Notes: generated by a model from the sequence alone, not told the origin. Counted from the stretch's first letter, positions 24,895 through 42,087 are shown. The stretch is DNA of 64,000 nucleotides from Clitopilus passeckerianus (GCA_944990035.1 CALYLX010000126.1:1612001-1676000), one strand, 5' to 3'. A program made the numbers and translations.

Positions 24895-27484
24895 CTATCT
24901 CCGTGACTTCTTGGCGTTATCTATATGTTTCCTGAGCTTCCGCTGCTTGTCCGCCAATGATGCCTTCTTTTTGCTTCTGACAGCACCGGAACTGAGAATC
25001 ATCATGATTGGTTTGTTTCTGGCCTTCTCCTTGTTGGTCGAGCTACTGGGTGTCTCCTTGTTGATTTTGCCCTTGTTGGATTTGAATTTCTCGCGTCCTT
25101 CCCGTCCTTTCTGGATGGAAGCCATACGCTCCTCGTAGTCTGCCTTGGCCTTCTTGCGAGGCCCAAGAATGTCGTTTTCGGAGATGAAGGTGTTGTCTTC
25201 ACCAAGGGCTTTCTTGTTGGCTTCTAGTTCAGCGAGTTTGCGCTTAGCATGTGAGCCGCCACCGTTGTCGACAAGCTTTTCCGCTTGCTTGATTCGAAGC
25301 TCGTTGAGGAGAGCGAAATCAGCGGGTGTTAGAATCTAGGTACAATTCGTCAGAACACAGTCAGCGGGTGGGTGAATCGACTTGCCTTGGTCGTGGCCAA
25401 AGTAGATATCCGAGTTGTTGCGTCCGGTTCAGAAGATTCCGCGTTGGATGGTCCAGGTTTTGGCTCATCATCGTCACTGTCACTGACGACAAGGTCATTG
25501 TCGTCGTCTGAGACCCCTATCCAGTCGTCCGAGTCATCCTCGGATGAATCTGACTCAACGTCCCAACCCTCCCAGGCCGCTTCATCGTCCTCATCCATCT
25601 CGACATTGTCTTCTTCGCGCAGTTTCTGGAAGTGGTCTTCGAGTAGCTGTCGGAACAACAAATGACATCAGCCACGGAAACACCGGAGAGACTACAGTTA
25701 CACATACCGATAAGCCCTCAATATCAACAGCTGCGTCTGCACTGTGACCGAAGGGAAGAGGTTGATCCCCGCCGATTAGGCCCATGGTGGCTTCTTTACC
25801 CTGTTAAACCATCAGCTACTTTTCAAGGATTCCTTCACGGTGAATGCACTTACCCTCTCTCGTTTCTTGAGCATACCGGGGTTAACTTCGCGGAACAACT
25901 GCAGCAAACCACGGGCTCCAGCCGTGACAGCCTTGTCTCTACTTTTCCTGTACTCGATCAAGTCTCCCAAGAGATCCTCCTCCATAGCCCACGGTTGCCT
26001 ACGGCAAATTTCTCGGATGGAATTGAGTCCTGCTGCTATGACTTCGCTGCCTACGCCAGGGTGCACGAATTCGTGAGCCAGCTTGCGTATGACCGGTGTT
26101 ATCGCATCTGGAGGTGTGAGATCATGGATAGATTGTGCCAACGCGACGAGTATTGATGGAACGCGAAGTTGTTTGTGAGTCAGGTACTTCACAATGTAGG
26201 TGTAGAAGCTGAGCACGCAGAGCTTGTGCGTGCCCATAACGCGGGACAGGAGTTGCATGATGAGGATTTTGTGGTCAAGGGAAAAGCGCTTGTCGTAGCG
26301 ATTCAAGGCATCATAGAGCTTTTCGCCGAAAGTTTGAGGGTCATTGAGGAGTTGCAGCGCGGGGAAATTTGCCGCGACTTCGGGTTTTTTGTATGCTTTC
26401 TAAACACAACAAATGTTCAGAGTAATTTCTGAGTGAAATTGGGAACAGCGTACCTTCTTGGCTGAGTTGAGTTTTTTCTGCAGTTTCTTGTCGCCGCTAC
26501 GAGTCTTTTTATTGATCTCCCGACGATGGTGCAAAGACCTAACATCGACATCCTATCATAAAACATTATTTGTCACGCCAGTAGGGAGACGCAGAATCAT
26601 ACATCTTCCTTCTCATCGTCGCTGTCTTCTTTTTCGTCGTCAGTCCTGAGGAAGAAATGGAGAGCGGCGCTTTGGACCTTTACGACCGGATGGAAGCATC
26701 CAAGTGCAATGATAGAGACTGTCTTTGCGTCCGTCCTGAAGAACATATGTCAAATGAATATTTTTAAAGCCCGAGCAAGAAATAAACCATATTCCCTTCC
26801 TCCATAGCTCTTTCGTAAGGATAACAGCCCACATAGCTTCCTCGCCATTACTTCCCGTTCGCTCACCGCCAGAACTCTGTTGACGAAGCTTTCCCTTATC
26901 GCCCACAACTTCTGCATCCATCCCACGTTCGACCATGCCAAATAGCATAGCCTGAACGGCACGGTTGACTTTATGGTTCTTGGAATGGAGATTGGCGGTC
27001 CGGATGTCCGAAAGGATGGTTTTGCGAATGAAAGATCTAAGAGTCGAGGATGTTGTTCGAGGCAGAATGGGGAATAGCGTCTTCAGCAGACTACATAGGC
27101 ATTGGGATAAGTTTTCCTGGATAGAGTAATGTGTGCTCACTCTATAGATGAGATAACACCCTTATTCCGCAACATAACGAGATTTTGGACCAGTGCCCTC
27201 CTGGTATCCGGGGACAGAATTCCATAGCTCTCTAGCAGTACAGAGGACAATTGTGCTGGAAACTCTTTGGTTTCTTTTGGATAACAGGTTGCGACCGCAG
27301 ATATGAATGCGACGAGCTCCCGGAAATGTTGAGCTTGCTCTTCCGGATGAATTTTGAAAATTTCACGAATCGAGTTGTAGTGGTTCCATTGCTGTAAGAA
27401 TTCCTCCTTGTAGGCTGCAGGATCTCTCTTTATGAGGTTCTGTAGTTGTGGAAGGTTTGAAGTTAGGAGGATGCCCCGCGCCAT
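24895..27484 (-). CDS. SDA1: SDA1 ribosome-biogenesis protein
   Basis: Eight exons: 27484-27141, 27090-26788, 26735-26603, 26552-26454, 26399-25854, 25800-25708, 25646-25386 and 25335-24895; 739 aa, near yeast Sda1 (767). The start is the conserved SNLPQLQNLIKRDPAAYKEEF. The HEAT-like middle includes LFPILPRTTSSTLR, TDAKTVSIIALGCFHP and FSLDHKILIMQLLSRVMG. A long Asp/Glu/Ser stretch and a Lys-rich tail (KKASLADKQRKLRKHIDN) follow. Sda1 acts in late 60S subunit maturation and nuclear export. Intron 7 is GC-AG with an otherwise perfect donor (AAG|GCAAGT, exon end 25386). Removing it links ATTK to ILTPADFALLNELR, the conserved SDA1 block. Confidence 0.95.
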
Positions 27485-27587
27485 GGCAGTTGAGCAATGA
27501 AAAATGTGAAGCTGGTGCAAAGCAAGACCATACAACGGACTTGGCCTTCATCCACAACGGCCAGTCTCATCGTCGTTTGCTCTCGCT

Positions 27588-29159
27588 ATGCGTTTCTTCA
27601 AGCGTTTTCATCACAGGGCGAGATCTGAGCCTGTGTATATTGACAGCGTGGTGGCAGATTTTATCTCCCAAAATTCTTTTGCTCGGCGACCTACTTCATG
27701 GCCTGGCCCAGCACAGGACATCACTCGACGTACTGTTCAATCCTTCGCTATCCCAGATGCTCGCGGGTCTGCCATAGAGACAGAAGTAATCAAACTACGG
27801 CTCCAAAATCTTGAACTCCTGGAAGAGTTGAACAACCTTCAGGCTCAGGTTCACCAGGCTCGCGCGGAACTGTATCATGAACGTCAAACCTCTGTCTGCC
27901 AGCAAGAAGAGGATAAAAAAGAGATTCAGGAGCTCAAGCTTGCACTTGAAGCTGAAATCACCGCCTTACATTTGGGTTCCCAACCCCTCGACGTTGACCA
28001 AGCTCTTCAAATCGCCGTCTCTGCGAGTGAAGGCGAGGAATCTCATTTGGTGTCACCCACTCTGGGTCCTAGGAGTTCGAATGACTACAAGTCGGCTTTG
28101 AAGCTTACTCTGAAGACTAGAACGGAGCTCAAGAACATGAAGAAGACCAAAAAGTTCTGGAAGCGAGTCGCACAACAGGAGGAGAACAACTGCGACATCG
28201 TGACCCCGTCTTGTTCCAACATTTCCTCTGTGCACGAACAGGTATCTCTTGACCGTCAGAAGGCTGTCGAAAGGTTGCTTGCCAAACGCAGAACCGAGGC
28301 CTTGCGGGGCACCCTGTCTCCTGTCTTTGAGGCAGATACGCCTCAGCTCCCTGCCAGCATCCGATGCACCTCACCATCCCCAAACACGCCAATTATCTCT
28401 GGCGATGTATTCTCTCATACACCTACCGCTCCTGCAGCCCAGCAACTCCTCGAGCCAAGCCTTTCTCCACTGGCCAGTCATTCTCTCAGGATGGAAGTAT
28501 CTAGATTATCGAACGGTGGCAAGCGATTGCCATCAAAGCTCTCGTGGGGACCTAACGTTCAAGCCGTTAACAAGGCGCCTACTATGAAGAACCTTAGCTT
28601 GAGACCGACTTCAGCGTCTGCTAAGAAGGCTCCCGCTCGGATCACCCCTACACGACCTTCAACGACACCCCGAGGCATACTCAAAACGGCGTCTGATAAC
28701 GTCTCAACCCCTACGAGGAATCTCGCCCAGCAAAGGCAACACCTGAGCAGTGATGCTATTATTTCTGGAACCTCATCGGATACAAAGGGCCCTTCTGAGA
28801 GCGATGGCTTGATCGGCGATCCAGAAATGGGTGTCATGGCGAAAGTCACCAGCTCAGTTAGAAGACAGACGGTCCCCACATCCAGAAGACCATCACCTCT
28901 GGATCTTCACAGAGCGAAATCGCCACTCAGACCATTGATTTTGTCATCACCGGAGACCCCCACTTTCAAACGAAACCTGGATCACGAACGTTCGAAATCA
29001 CGTTTACCGGTGTCTTCTCTCAAAAAGCAGCTCAAACGGCTATCACTCACCAAAACGGGTTCACCTCGGGAGAAGGAGAACATCCTTCAATACTCTCCGA
29101 TAAGCCCCAAAACGCCGACTGGACTGCCCGTTCGACCTCTGTCGGTGACAGGAACATAG
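27588..29159 (+). CDS. Ser/Thr/Pro-rich coiled-coil protein, unrecognised
   Basis: A single intronless frame of 523 aa, odd in this intron-rich window. I do not recognise the family. Residues about 65-135 form a coiled coil (ETEVIKLRLQNLELLEELN and following). A second charged helix covers about 170-235. From 240 on the protein is disordered, basic and dense in SP/TP sites (for example SPSPNTP, TPTRPSTTPRG, SSPETPTF, PISPKTPTGLP). Near the C-terminus SPREKEN contains a KEN motif. Such composition suits a Cdk-phosphorylated, APC/C-degraded cytoskeletal or spindle protein, but that is inference only. It starts 103 bp from the divergent SDA1 start codon. Confidence 0.75.
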   Translation: MRFFKRFHHRARSEPVYIDSVVADFISQNSFARRPTSWPGPAQDITRRTVQSFAIPDARGSAIETEVIKLRLQNLELLEELNNLQAQVHQARAELYHERQTSVCQQEEDKKEIQELKLALEAEITALHLGSQPLDVDQALQIAVSASEGEESHLVSPTLGPRSSNDYKSALKLTLKTRTELKNMKKTKKFWKRVAQQEENNCDIVTPSCSNISSVHEQVSLDRQKAVERLLAKRRTEALRGTLSPVFEADTPQLPASIRCTSPSPNTPIISGDVFSHTPTAPAAQQLLEPSLSPLASHSLRMEVSRLSNGGKRLPSKLSWGPNVQAVNKAPTMKNLSLRPTSASAKKAPARITPTRPSTTPRGILKTASDNVSTPTRNLAQQRQHLSSDAIISGTSSDTKGPSESDGLIGDPEMGVMAKVTSSVRRQTVPTSRRPSPLDLHRAKSPLRPLILSSPETPTFKRNLDHERSKSRLPVSSLKKQLKRLSLTKTGSPREKENILQYSPISPKTPTGLPVRPLSVTGT

Positions 29160-29290
29160 GATGGTAGTAGAGCATACAACTGGACGATGATATCACGTTA
29201 GTAGAGAGATACATGTAATAGCACTTGGTATATGTCAATCATACACAATCTAAGCCTGAATGAACAAGAAAAAGGGACGATTGGGAACTA

Positions 29291-30157
29291 TCATGATGAT
29301 GCAGGGGTCTCCGAGGCCGCCTTTGGCTCAGCTGCTGGTTTGGGTGATTCCGAAGGAGCACCTCCTTGCTGATTGGGAGGGCCGCCTCGACCTCGACCTC
29401 GACCCCTGCCCCTGCCTCTGGGAGCACCTCGTGCGCGACCCCATTCGCTTTCCCCACGTCCGGCGGGGGCAGCCGCGTCAGGAGATGGTTCCTTCTCCCC
29501 AGCCTCCTCGGCATGAGATTCGGCAGGACCTGGTGCCTCTGCAGTTTTGGGTTTAGGAGGAGCATTCTGAGGTTTGCCTGCGTCCCATTCCCTTGCCTGC
29601 ACCTTTTCCATTTTCCTCTGAGCATTTTGTTGTCGGGCACGATCCACGTTGTCCTGTACTTTGCGGACTCGAGCCTGCCGTGCCTTTTCTTCAACTTGTG
29701 TTTTACGGAATGCGTCTTCGTCGGCTTGGACATCCTTTTCATCGGGGTGTCAGTTGTTTTTGGTACAGAATGCATTCGGTGTAAACACGTACCAGACGAC
29801 GCTGCTTGATCTTTTCATTCTGTTCCCTCATCCGAGCCATCCGTTCAGCCAACTCCTCTTCGCTCAGTTTATCCTTCATTTCGATGAGACGATCTGAAGT
29901 AGGATTCCAAACATACAACATACCCTCTGACTTCCGCCAGTCTTGACGCGTTCCGGATTGACATAAGGCTTCTTCTTTTCTCTAGGTGGTGCAGAAGTTG
30001 CAGCCGCGGGTCCTTGTTCGGATTTCGGGGACGATGGTTGCTCTGCAGGTGTCTCTTCCGCCACAGGGACTTCAGATGGCTTAGCTTCAGGCACTTCGTG
30101 CTCTGTTATCTTGAGGTTGTCAAAGTCAAGGCCCAATGAATTGGACGCAGCAGCCAT
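29291..30157 (-). CDS. Lys/Glu-rich RGG-repeat protein, likely RNA-binding
   Basis: Three exons: 30157-29924, 29873-29793 and 29734-29291; 252 aa. The N-terminus is acidic and Pro-rich. The central block, KKKPYVNPERVKTGGSQR spliced to DKLSEEELAERMARMREQN, is a charged helical segment. A long helix (KARQARVRKVQDNVDRARQQN) follows. The C-terminus has a compact RGRGRGRGRGRGG tract, a usual arginine-methylation and RNA-binding motif. I recall similar conserved fungal proteins but cannot name the family. The middle intron uses an AAG acceptor; an upstream CAG would bring in a stop. The gene is divergent from PGK (205 bp). Confidence 0.75.
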
Positions 30158-30362
30158 GGTGTAGTACAAGGCGTCGGAGAGTAGCGTGTAGCCGATCAAT
30201 GCAGGTAACGGCTAGCCCTATTTGTTGAAATTAAATAATTATCAGGTCAGATGAAAAGTAATTGTAAAAATAACTCTGATATCATATCTATAAACTCGGG
30301 TCGATTCGTCTTGAGTGACGTCCAATCGATCTTTCAACAATCCAACCACGACAACCAGCACA

Positions 30363-31980
30363 ATGTCTTTGGCAAATAAGCTGTCGATTACTGACATTGA
30401 GCTCAGCGGTAAACGCGTTCTCATTCGCGTTGACTTCAACGTTCCCATCCAGGATGGCAAAATCACCAACCCTGCTGTAAGAGTTCTGGACCCTGACCGT
30501 TATCTCATTTACTGACTTACGATTAGCGTATCGTAGCTGCTCTGCCCACCATCAAGTATGCACTTGAGAAAGGTGAAGAAATCACGAAGTAGCAAAAAAT
30601 CGTAACTAACGGCTGTATCCTAGGTGCATCCGCCGTCATTCTCATGTCTCACTTGGGACGCCCAGATGGCAAGGTCAACGAGAAATACTCCCTGAAGATC
30701 GTCTCTTCCGAGCTCAAGAAGCAGCTCGGAAAGTCTGTCACCTTCCTCAACGATTCCGTTGGCCCAGAGGTCGAAAAGGCAGTCAAGGAGGCCTCCAACG
30801 GCTCCGTGATCCTCCTCGAGAACTTGCGATTCCACATTGAGGAGGAGGGTTCTGTCAAGAACAAGGACGGAAGCAAGACCAAAGCAGACCCTACCAAGGT
30901 CGCTGAATTCAGAGAAGGCCTCACTCGCCTCGGCGATGTCTACGTCAATGACGCTTTTGGAACTGCCCACCGTGCCCACTCAAGTATGGTCGGCGTTAAG
31001 CTCCCTCAGCGCGCTGCCGGTTTCTTGATGAAGAAGGAGCTCGAGTATTTCGCCAAGGTCCTTGAATCTCCCGAGAGGCCTTTCCTTGCCATCCTTGGCG
31101 GTGCGAAGGTTTCCGACAAGATTCAGCTGATTGAAAACATGCTCGACAAGGTGATTGCGTCACTTTTTGCTCAGAATCACAGTACTCATCCTTTCCCGAT
31201 AAGGTTAATTCCCTGATTATCTGCGGTGGAATGGCATTCACCTTTGCGAAAACACTTGACAATACTTCCGTAAGAAACCTGAAAGATCTCGACTGGCCCG
31301 AGTTGATGATATCTTCGAATAGATCGGTGATTCCTTATTCGACGAACCTGGCTCAAAGAAGGTCGCCGGCCTTGTTGAGAAGGCAAAGAAAAACAACGTC
31401 AAGCTTGTCTTCCCAGTTGACTATGTCACGGCGGACAAGTTTGACAAAAATGCCAAGGTAGGAGAAAACCGGCAGAATCTGGCACATCCAGTTGACCTTC
31501 CTGACCTTAGACTGGAACTGCTACCGCTTCGGAGGGTATTCCAAGTGGCTGGATGGGTCTCGATGCTGGCCCAAAGAGTCGAGAACTCTACAAGCAGACT
31601 GTCCTCGAGGCAAAGACCATTCTTTGGAACGGGTAAGTGTGACGGTTAAATGATTCATGATAAGTCTAACTGCCTTCTCTAGCCCTCCTGGTGTCTTCGA
31701 GTTCCCGGCCTTCGCCGAAGGCTCGAAATCCCTCCTAGACGCCAACGTCGAGGCCGCCCAGAAGGGTGCTACCGTCATCATTGGAGGTGGTGATACCGCC
31801 ACTGTTGCTGCACAATACGAAGCCGAAGACAAACTCAGCCACGTCAGCACTGGTGGAGGTGCCAGTCTCGAACTCCTTGAGGGAAAGGTAGGCATTCATT
31901 GCAGTTTCAATGTGTTCGGTGATTCTAAAGGTTCTTTTCTCCAGACTCTTCCAGGAGTTGCTGAGCTGAGTGAAAAATAA
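30363..31980 (+). CDS. PGK1: Phosphoglycerate kinase
   Basis: Eight exons: 30363-30476, 30527-30572, 30624-31150, 31204-31269, 31323-31457, 31511-31632, 31683-31887 and 31945-31980; 416 aa, exactly the family length. It makes ATP from 1,3-bisphosphoglycerate in glycolysis. Signature [11 protein letters not shown] is near the N-terminus, followed by [50 protein letters not shown] and [10 protein letters not shown] (nucleotide loop). It ends in [10 protein letters not shown]. All key residues are present. Codon use is C-biased in the wobble position (for example GTC, CTC, AAG), as expected for a highly expressed gene. Confidence 0.98.
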
Positions 31981-32098
31981 ATAATATAATTATGGGATAA
32001 GTAATAGTTAGCATCATAGACTGTGGGAATATATTTGTCATACATCAATTGCGCACTTGAGTTTGTCTTTACGCTCGCTGTTGGAGACGGCGACGACC

Positions 32099-34915
<2,817 letters not shown>

Positions 34916-35173
34916 ATGGGGATGTCATTCCTTGCGTTGTACATGGCTGTGGTGTAGTATTTGTAACAATCTCAGGCTAATCCATATCCAGTGCCTACTT
35001 GTGTGTGAACATGCCTGCCTACAGATTTTCAGGAGTTATTTTGGGTAATGATACCTCGAGGTATCAGCTTGATAGATATGATCCAAGATCTTGCCCTTTT
35101 TTCTTGACATACACGAGGCGATGCTAATAAAGGGAGCGCCTCCACCGACGGGCATACTTGCCCTACCCACAAC

Positions 35174-36105
35174 ATGCCCTCGGTCACTCTATTCTCGTAT
35201 CCTCTAAGGACTCTCCGCAACGCCGAAGCATCCAGTTTTAATTCAAACATACTTTCTCTGATAAGGCGGACGGAAACCACCCACAGCCAATCAACAACTG
35301 TACCTATAGCAGCAATTGTCGGTGGCGCTGTAGGGGGCTTCTTCCTAGCAGTAGCAGCAGTTTTTGGTTGGATCCTTTGCGGGAGATGTCTGAGGCGAGG
35401 GCGGGCCAAGCAACGCAAGGCATCTGACACGGTGAGCAGCAGTTGGAACATTAAATGGAACGTTTTTGATGTATGAATTCATCGCGACAGGAAGCATATC
35501 GCAAACGAAGGAACACTCTCAGACACTCCAGGCGGCCGACTGACGATGCGGTCCTTTACGGACCACTATTGTCGCTGCCTAGGCCCTCTTATTTCCCCGA
35601 GAAGGGAGAGAGGGATGATTCTCCAACTCCTGTCGGAACACCAATACTGGAGGCGAAGGAGCTCCAACTGCCCGTCATTACGCCTTTGAAGGTATCAAGG
35701 TCCAAGCCTCTCCGGACGAAACGACAGCTTTCGCAACAGTCGATGATAGATTCACAGATGGCAATGGAAGACGGTACACAGATACCAGCTCTTGCACACA
35801 AACCCTCTGCCATCAGTACTTCGTCGATGTACTCCACTGCGAGTGGCGAGGAACGGGCACTTCAGATGCCACCTAGCTTGTTGCTCGCCGCCTTGGATGA
35901 GGAGGGCAGTGATGTGCCACATCGTGTTTCCCGTGCGCTCCCTCCACTTCCTGATCGACGGTCAATGGTTTCCTCAAAGAGAAGTTTCCTCTCGAGGATT
36001 TCAGAGGGCGTACCGAATAGACTGTCCACCGCCAGTAGCCACCAGTCGATGTTCACAGCAGCATCAAGAGATTCGTCGGGGGCAAAGGTAGGAATGGCAC
36101 TTTGA
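35174..36105 (+). CDS. Single-pass membrane protein with cytoplasmic Ser-rich tail, unrecognised
   Basis: Two exons, 35174-35431 and 35491-36105; 290 aa. There is a short N-terminal region, then one strong transmembrane helix at about 45-68 (VPIAAIVGGAVGGFFLAVAAV and on). A basic stop-transfer cluster (RCLRRGRAKQRK) follows it. The C-terminal part is Ser/Pro-rich and disordered, with SPTPVGTP, TSSMYSTASGEE and RALPPLPDRRSM. The layout resembles many agaric surface proteins of the Mid2/SKG6-like type, but no extracellular domain is visible and the family is not recognised. A splice near the end (GT at 36088) could extend the protein; I could not decide. The gene is convergent with MIC19. Confidence 0.65.
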
Positions 36106-36255
36106 GGGTTGCTAGAGAGGTGATATCAAGAAAAGAGACACGGACTCTACGGGGGGAGCAAGTTTCTCCCCTGAACCGTCGTTTATATGATTTATTCACG
36201 GATTCATGGATTCAACAGATCAGACGGACTCAAAATAGCGGATATATTAGGTCTA

Positions 36256-36964
36256 TTAATGCAGCGACTTGTAGTAGTCCTGCAATGTATGTTTAGTATT
36301 ATTTCTACACACGTTAAATGAAGAAGAGGATACCTTACCTTCTCTAATTGACTGACGGAAGTTTTGAAAGCCTCGACCTGTCGCCAGCAGTCTAAGGGGG
36401 TTGTAGTGTTGTTTCTGTAGATTTGTTGGTGAGAAATCCGGCCCAAAAAATTCGCGAGAGACGCACTTGTAGCATTGCTGGAGAGCCTCAGCTGACGTTC
36501 TAATTTCGGGGAAGTTGTCCAAGTTTCGTCGGTCATGGTATTTGTCAATCTTGCCCCTAATTTCTTCCAGGTCACCCATTAGCGCTGTGCTGCTGGGTAT
36601 CTTGCTGACGGTGCTATCCGTGGCCTCGTCGTCACCACTCTCTGCCATGCTCTTTTCCCGGTCCAGATTCTCCTTCTCCAGTGCGGCTTCTATCTGTTCT
36701 CTTACATCTTCCTCTTCTTGCTTCAAACGTTGCAGTTCGCTCTGGATCCTTCCCCTGACGACGGCGTCAAGGGTGGATTGGCGCTCGGGCGAAGTTTCTG
36801 GGGACTCCAGTCTGTCTGAGAGTTGGTTGACGACATCAGCCGAAAACTGGGTGGTAAGGTGTTAGCTGAACCCGTTTGGCAGCCGGCAGCTTGATTTCAC
36901 TCACTGATATTGGGGTCTCGTTAGGGAAGACCTTTTCGTCAGACTTTGACTGGCTTGCCCCCAT
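36256..36964 (-). CDS. MIC19: MICOS subunit Mic19 (CHCH protein)
   Basis: Four exons: 36964-36905, 36846-36467, 36414-36339 and 36279-36256; 179 aa. The N-terminus MGASQSKSDEK fits an N-myristoylation signal, as in Mic19. The middle is a charged coiled coil (LKQEEEDVREQIEAALEKEN). After a splice the C-terminus gives LQQCYKNNTTTPLDCWRQVE, a C-x10-C helix-hairpin like fungal Mic19 CHCH segments. It ends DYYKSLH. Mic19 holds Mic60 in the inner-membrane MICOS complex at crista junctions. Without the splice after CYK the frame runs into an unrelated sequence, so the exon join is well supported. Confidence 0.85.
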
Positions 36965-37240
36965 TTCGTTGCGTCGTCGAAAGGGAACACTGCAAAGCCC
37001 GGCTACCTTCGGAAATGATGCTGGCACAGCCACAGGCGGAATTTTATCAAAAATCATTGGTTCAATTGGATTTTACGAGAGAACGATGTATGTACAGCCA
37101 ATAAATGTGAAGGGTTTTATGGATGTGTCTGTACAAAAAGCTTTATCCAACCACTACTGGTGAGGGAAAATACTGAACTGAAAGTGACATATGAAATCTA
37201 AACAAAAAATTGAACTATAAACTGTCGATCTGCAGTGGCA

Positions 37241-38873
37241 TCACTCAAAGCACTCCTCATGTACCTTGAAATCAAACTGTGTTTCCTTGGGCACTTCGAT
37301 GTTCCAGTTCTTCGTTTGCAAATTATACCGGAGGTGGTCAAATTCGCCTCTCTTTTCGTCGGGAATTGGCTCAATGTAGCAGAGCGTCTTGAAGATCTCA
37401 GTGTATATTAGCACTTCGTTATATCGTTGGCCACGCGGTGTAGACATCCTTTCCGTCCAGGGGTGCCTAGCGAACAGAATATAGGGCGACGGGACACCCC
37501 AATGGGTCTCCACGAGGCGGGCTTGTTGTTCAAAACGCCGTGCAGCCTCCTCACGAGACATCTGGTCATTTTCTGTGTGTTGAAATTGGCGAGTATTTCC
37601 GGGAACCCATATCTGTCGGGGTCAGTGGCAGGCGGTTTTAACTGCGCATGGGTGTCCCACCTTTTTTACTCGGTTGATAAATACAGAGATATCCCAAACG
37701 TATACGGCGCAAATGAAGGACTTCTGTTTATTGACCTTTTCTTTCCAGTCCGCATGGAACTGTGCGCTTTAAGGGATGAGCATGAGGCAAAGAACGGCTC
37801 AGTGTGGGTGGTACACACATGGATATGTCGTCAGTACAGTACAGGCCATAACCCCACCGTGAAATCGAAGTAGGATCGACCTCGTACTCTCCCTTCTGGA
37901 GGAGTTTAAGTCTGTGACGAGTGATTCCCGAGTAGCCTATGCACACAGGCCTCGTTTTGGTGATGTCTTTGTGAACCTTGATCAATTTCGTGCGACGCCA
38001 TTGATCAAACCCCCGCTGGTAGAGGTCCCAATTCAACCCTTGGTCGTCGAGAGAGATCATACATGTAACCCCTACAAGATTCGTGGTGAGTGTAGTTGAA
38101 AACTCTGTCGCCTCAATCAAAGCATACCCAGGTGGATTCTAACTTCGTTACTGTCTGCTTCAGCACTGTAAAATATCTGTGTGCCAAATGAGTGATATGC
38201 CAATCTGTACAAGGACCATTGTACCATATCAGAGTAGTCAAATTGAGACCATTCCCTAAGTCTTCTGAACGTTGCCACCCTTGATTCTAGTGGACCGAGG
38301 CTTAATGCGAATAGAGAGAAGAACAACGGAAAGGGTATACCATTTACCTCAATGTAAGTGATGAAATCGGCTATCGGCACTTGCTTGGAGGTTCCACAAG
38401 GATCGGGTATCTTCAAAAAAGACAACGACCTCTGAAGCCTATGGCACATTGGAATGGAAATAGGTGACACTTTCAATAGGCATACATTTCCTTGCTTGGC
38501 TGGCGCGCAACGATTGCGATTTTGGCGCCTTGCCTAACGATCTGGGCGACAATCTCCGAAAACTCCTCATGGATATAAACATAATTAATGGGATCGCTTT
38601 CCAAACGGGGGGTAAGGAAGGTCGTTTCTGGAGCTCATCGACCTCACCTCTTGTCCCGGAGTTTTAGATCATTGACGAGCTCGATGCTGTCCTCGACTTG
38701 AACGGGGGCGTCCTTGGCTTGACCCCACGAATCCTCCGTCATGAGTCCCCACCAAATGAGCCAGCTAGACACATCCCCACCATTAGGATGGCCTGGTGAC
38801 CATGAGGTGTATCAATCAAAAGTACTGACTTCGTGTCCAGCGCAACGAGTTTTGGAAAAGTGTTATCCTGCAT
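37241..38873 (-). CDS. Fusion of MDP-1-type HAD domain (catalytic residues lost) and ADP-ribosyltransferase-like domain
   Basis: Nine in-phase exons: 38873-38830, 38764-38648, 38596-38486, 38438-38341, 38286-38225, 38176-38128, 38071-37819, 37766-37661 and 37612-37241; 403 aa. Residues 1-185 match magnesium-dependent phosphatase-1 throughout: FPKLVALDTN, EDSIELVNDLKLRDKS, GAKIAIVARQPSKEM, REWSQFDYSDM and LGVTCMISLDDQGLNWDLYQRG. The nucleophile Asp13 is kept, but the second Asp of DxD is Asn15. The usual FDDE motif reads YSAE (147-150), so both metal Asp are gone. Residues about 200-360 resemble an ART fold: IGYSG (Y207) followed by LLQKG; WGYGLYCTDD (Y235/Y238); and RYNEVLIY with E346, an H/R-Y-E-type triad order. 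No signal peptide is seen. Assignment of the second half is inference from motifs; the first half is strong. Confidence 0.75.
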
Positions 38874-39221
38874 GAGAGTAGGAGATTGGGAGAAGTGCAG
38901 CGAGGGCGTGTGAAGAACGATCTGGCCGGGGGAAATAGGAACCGAGCAGCTCGGAATATCTATCACGTTGTGCTCGGATGCACTTCATCGCGGGGAACGA
39001 GCCAACCTGTGTGCAAGGACGAGCTGCATATAGGGAAAGGCGTTAGGTGAAGCCAAGTAGACCTTGTTATGCCCATCTAGTCTCGATCATAGTAAGTACC
39101 ATTGATACTATTTTAGACTCTGATAAGTTACTGAAGTGTATAACACACTTTGCATATACCGAGGATTCCACACGCCTCCGAAACTGACGCGAGCTGGGAA
39201 CGATTTGCCGGATGAGTCTTC
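38874..39221. other. Spacer between DHX35 3' end and the MDP1-ART gene
   Basis: About 350 bp. It presumably holds the promoter of the MDP1-ART gene, whose chosen ATG is at 38873. A minus-strand frame of about 40 codons from 38992 overlaps the start region but is not joined in frame to the HAD domain. No other feature was seen. Confidence 0.4.

Positions 39222-42087
<2,866 letters not shown>

Noticed and set aside
36088..36260. Possible extra 3' exon of the membrane-protein gene
   Set aside because: A GT follows GGGGCAAAG, but no acceptor gave a recognisable or conserved end; the simple stop at 36105 is reported instead.
38880..38992. Short minus-strand frame starting ATG AAG TGC upstream of the MDP1-ART gene
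   Set aside because: Different frame from the HAD domain; the ATG at 38873 directly precedes the conserved FPKLVALD, so no extra exon is needed.
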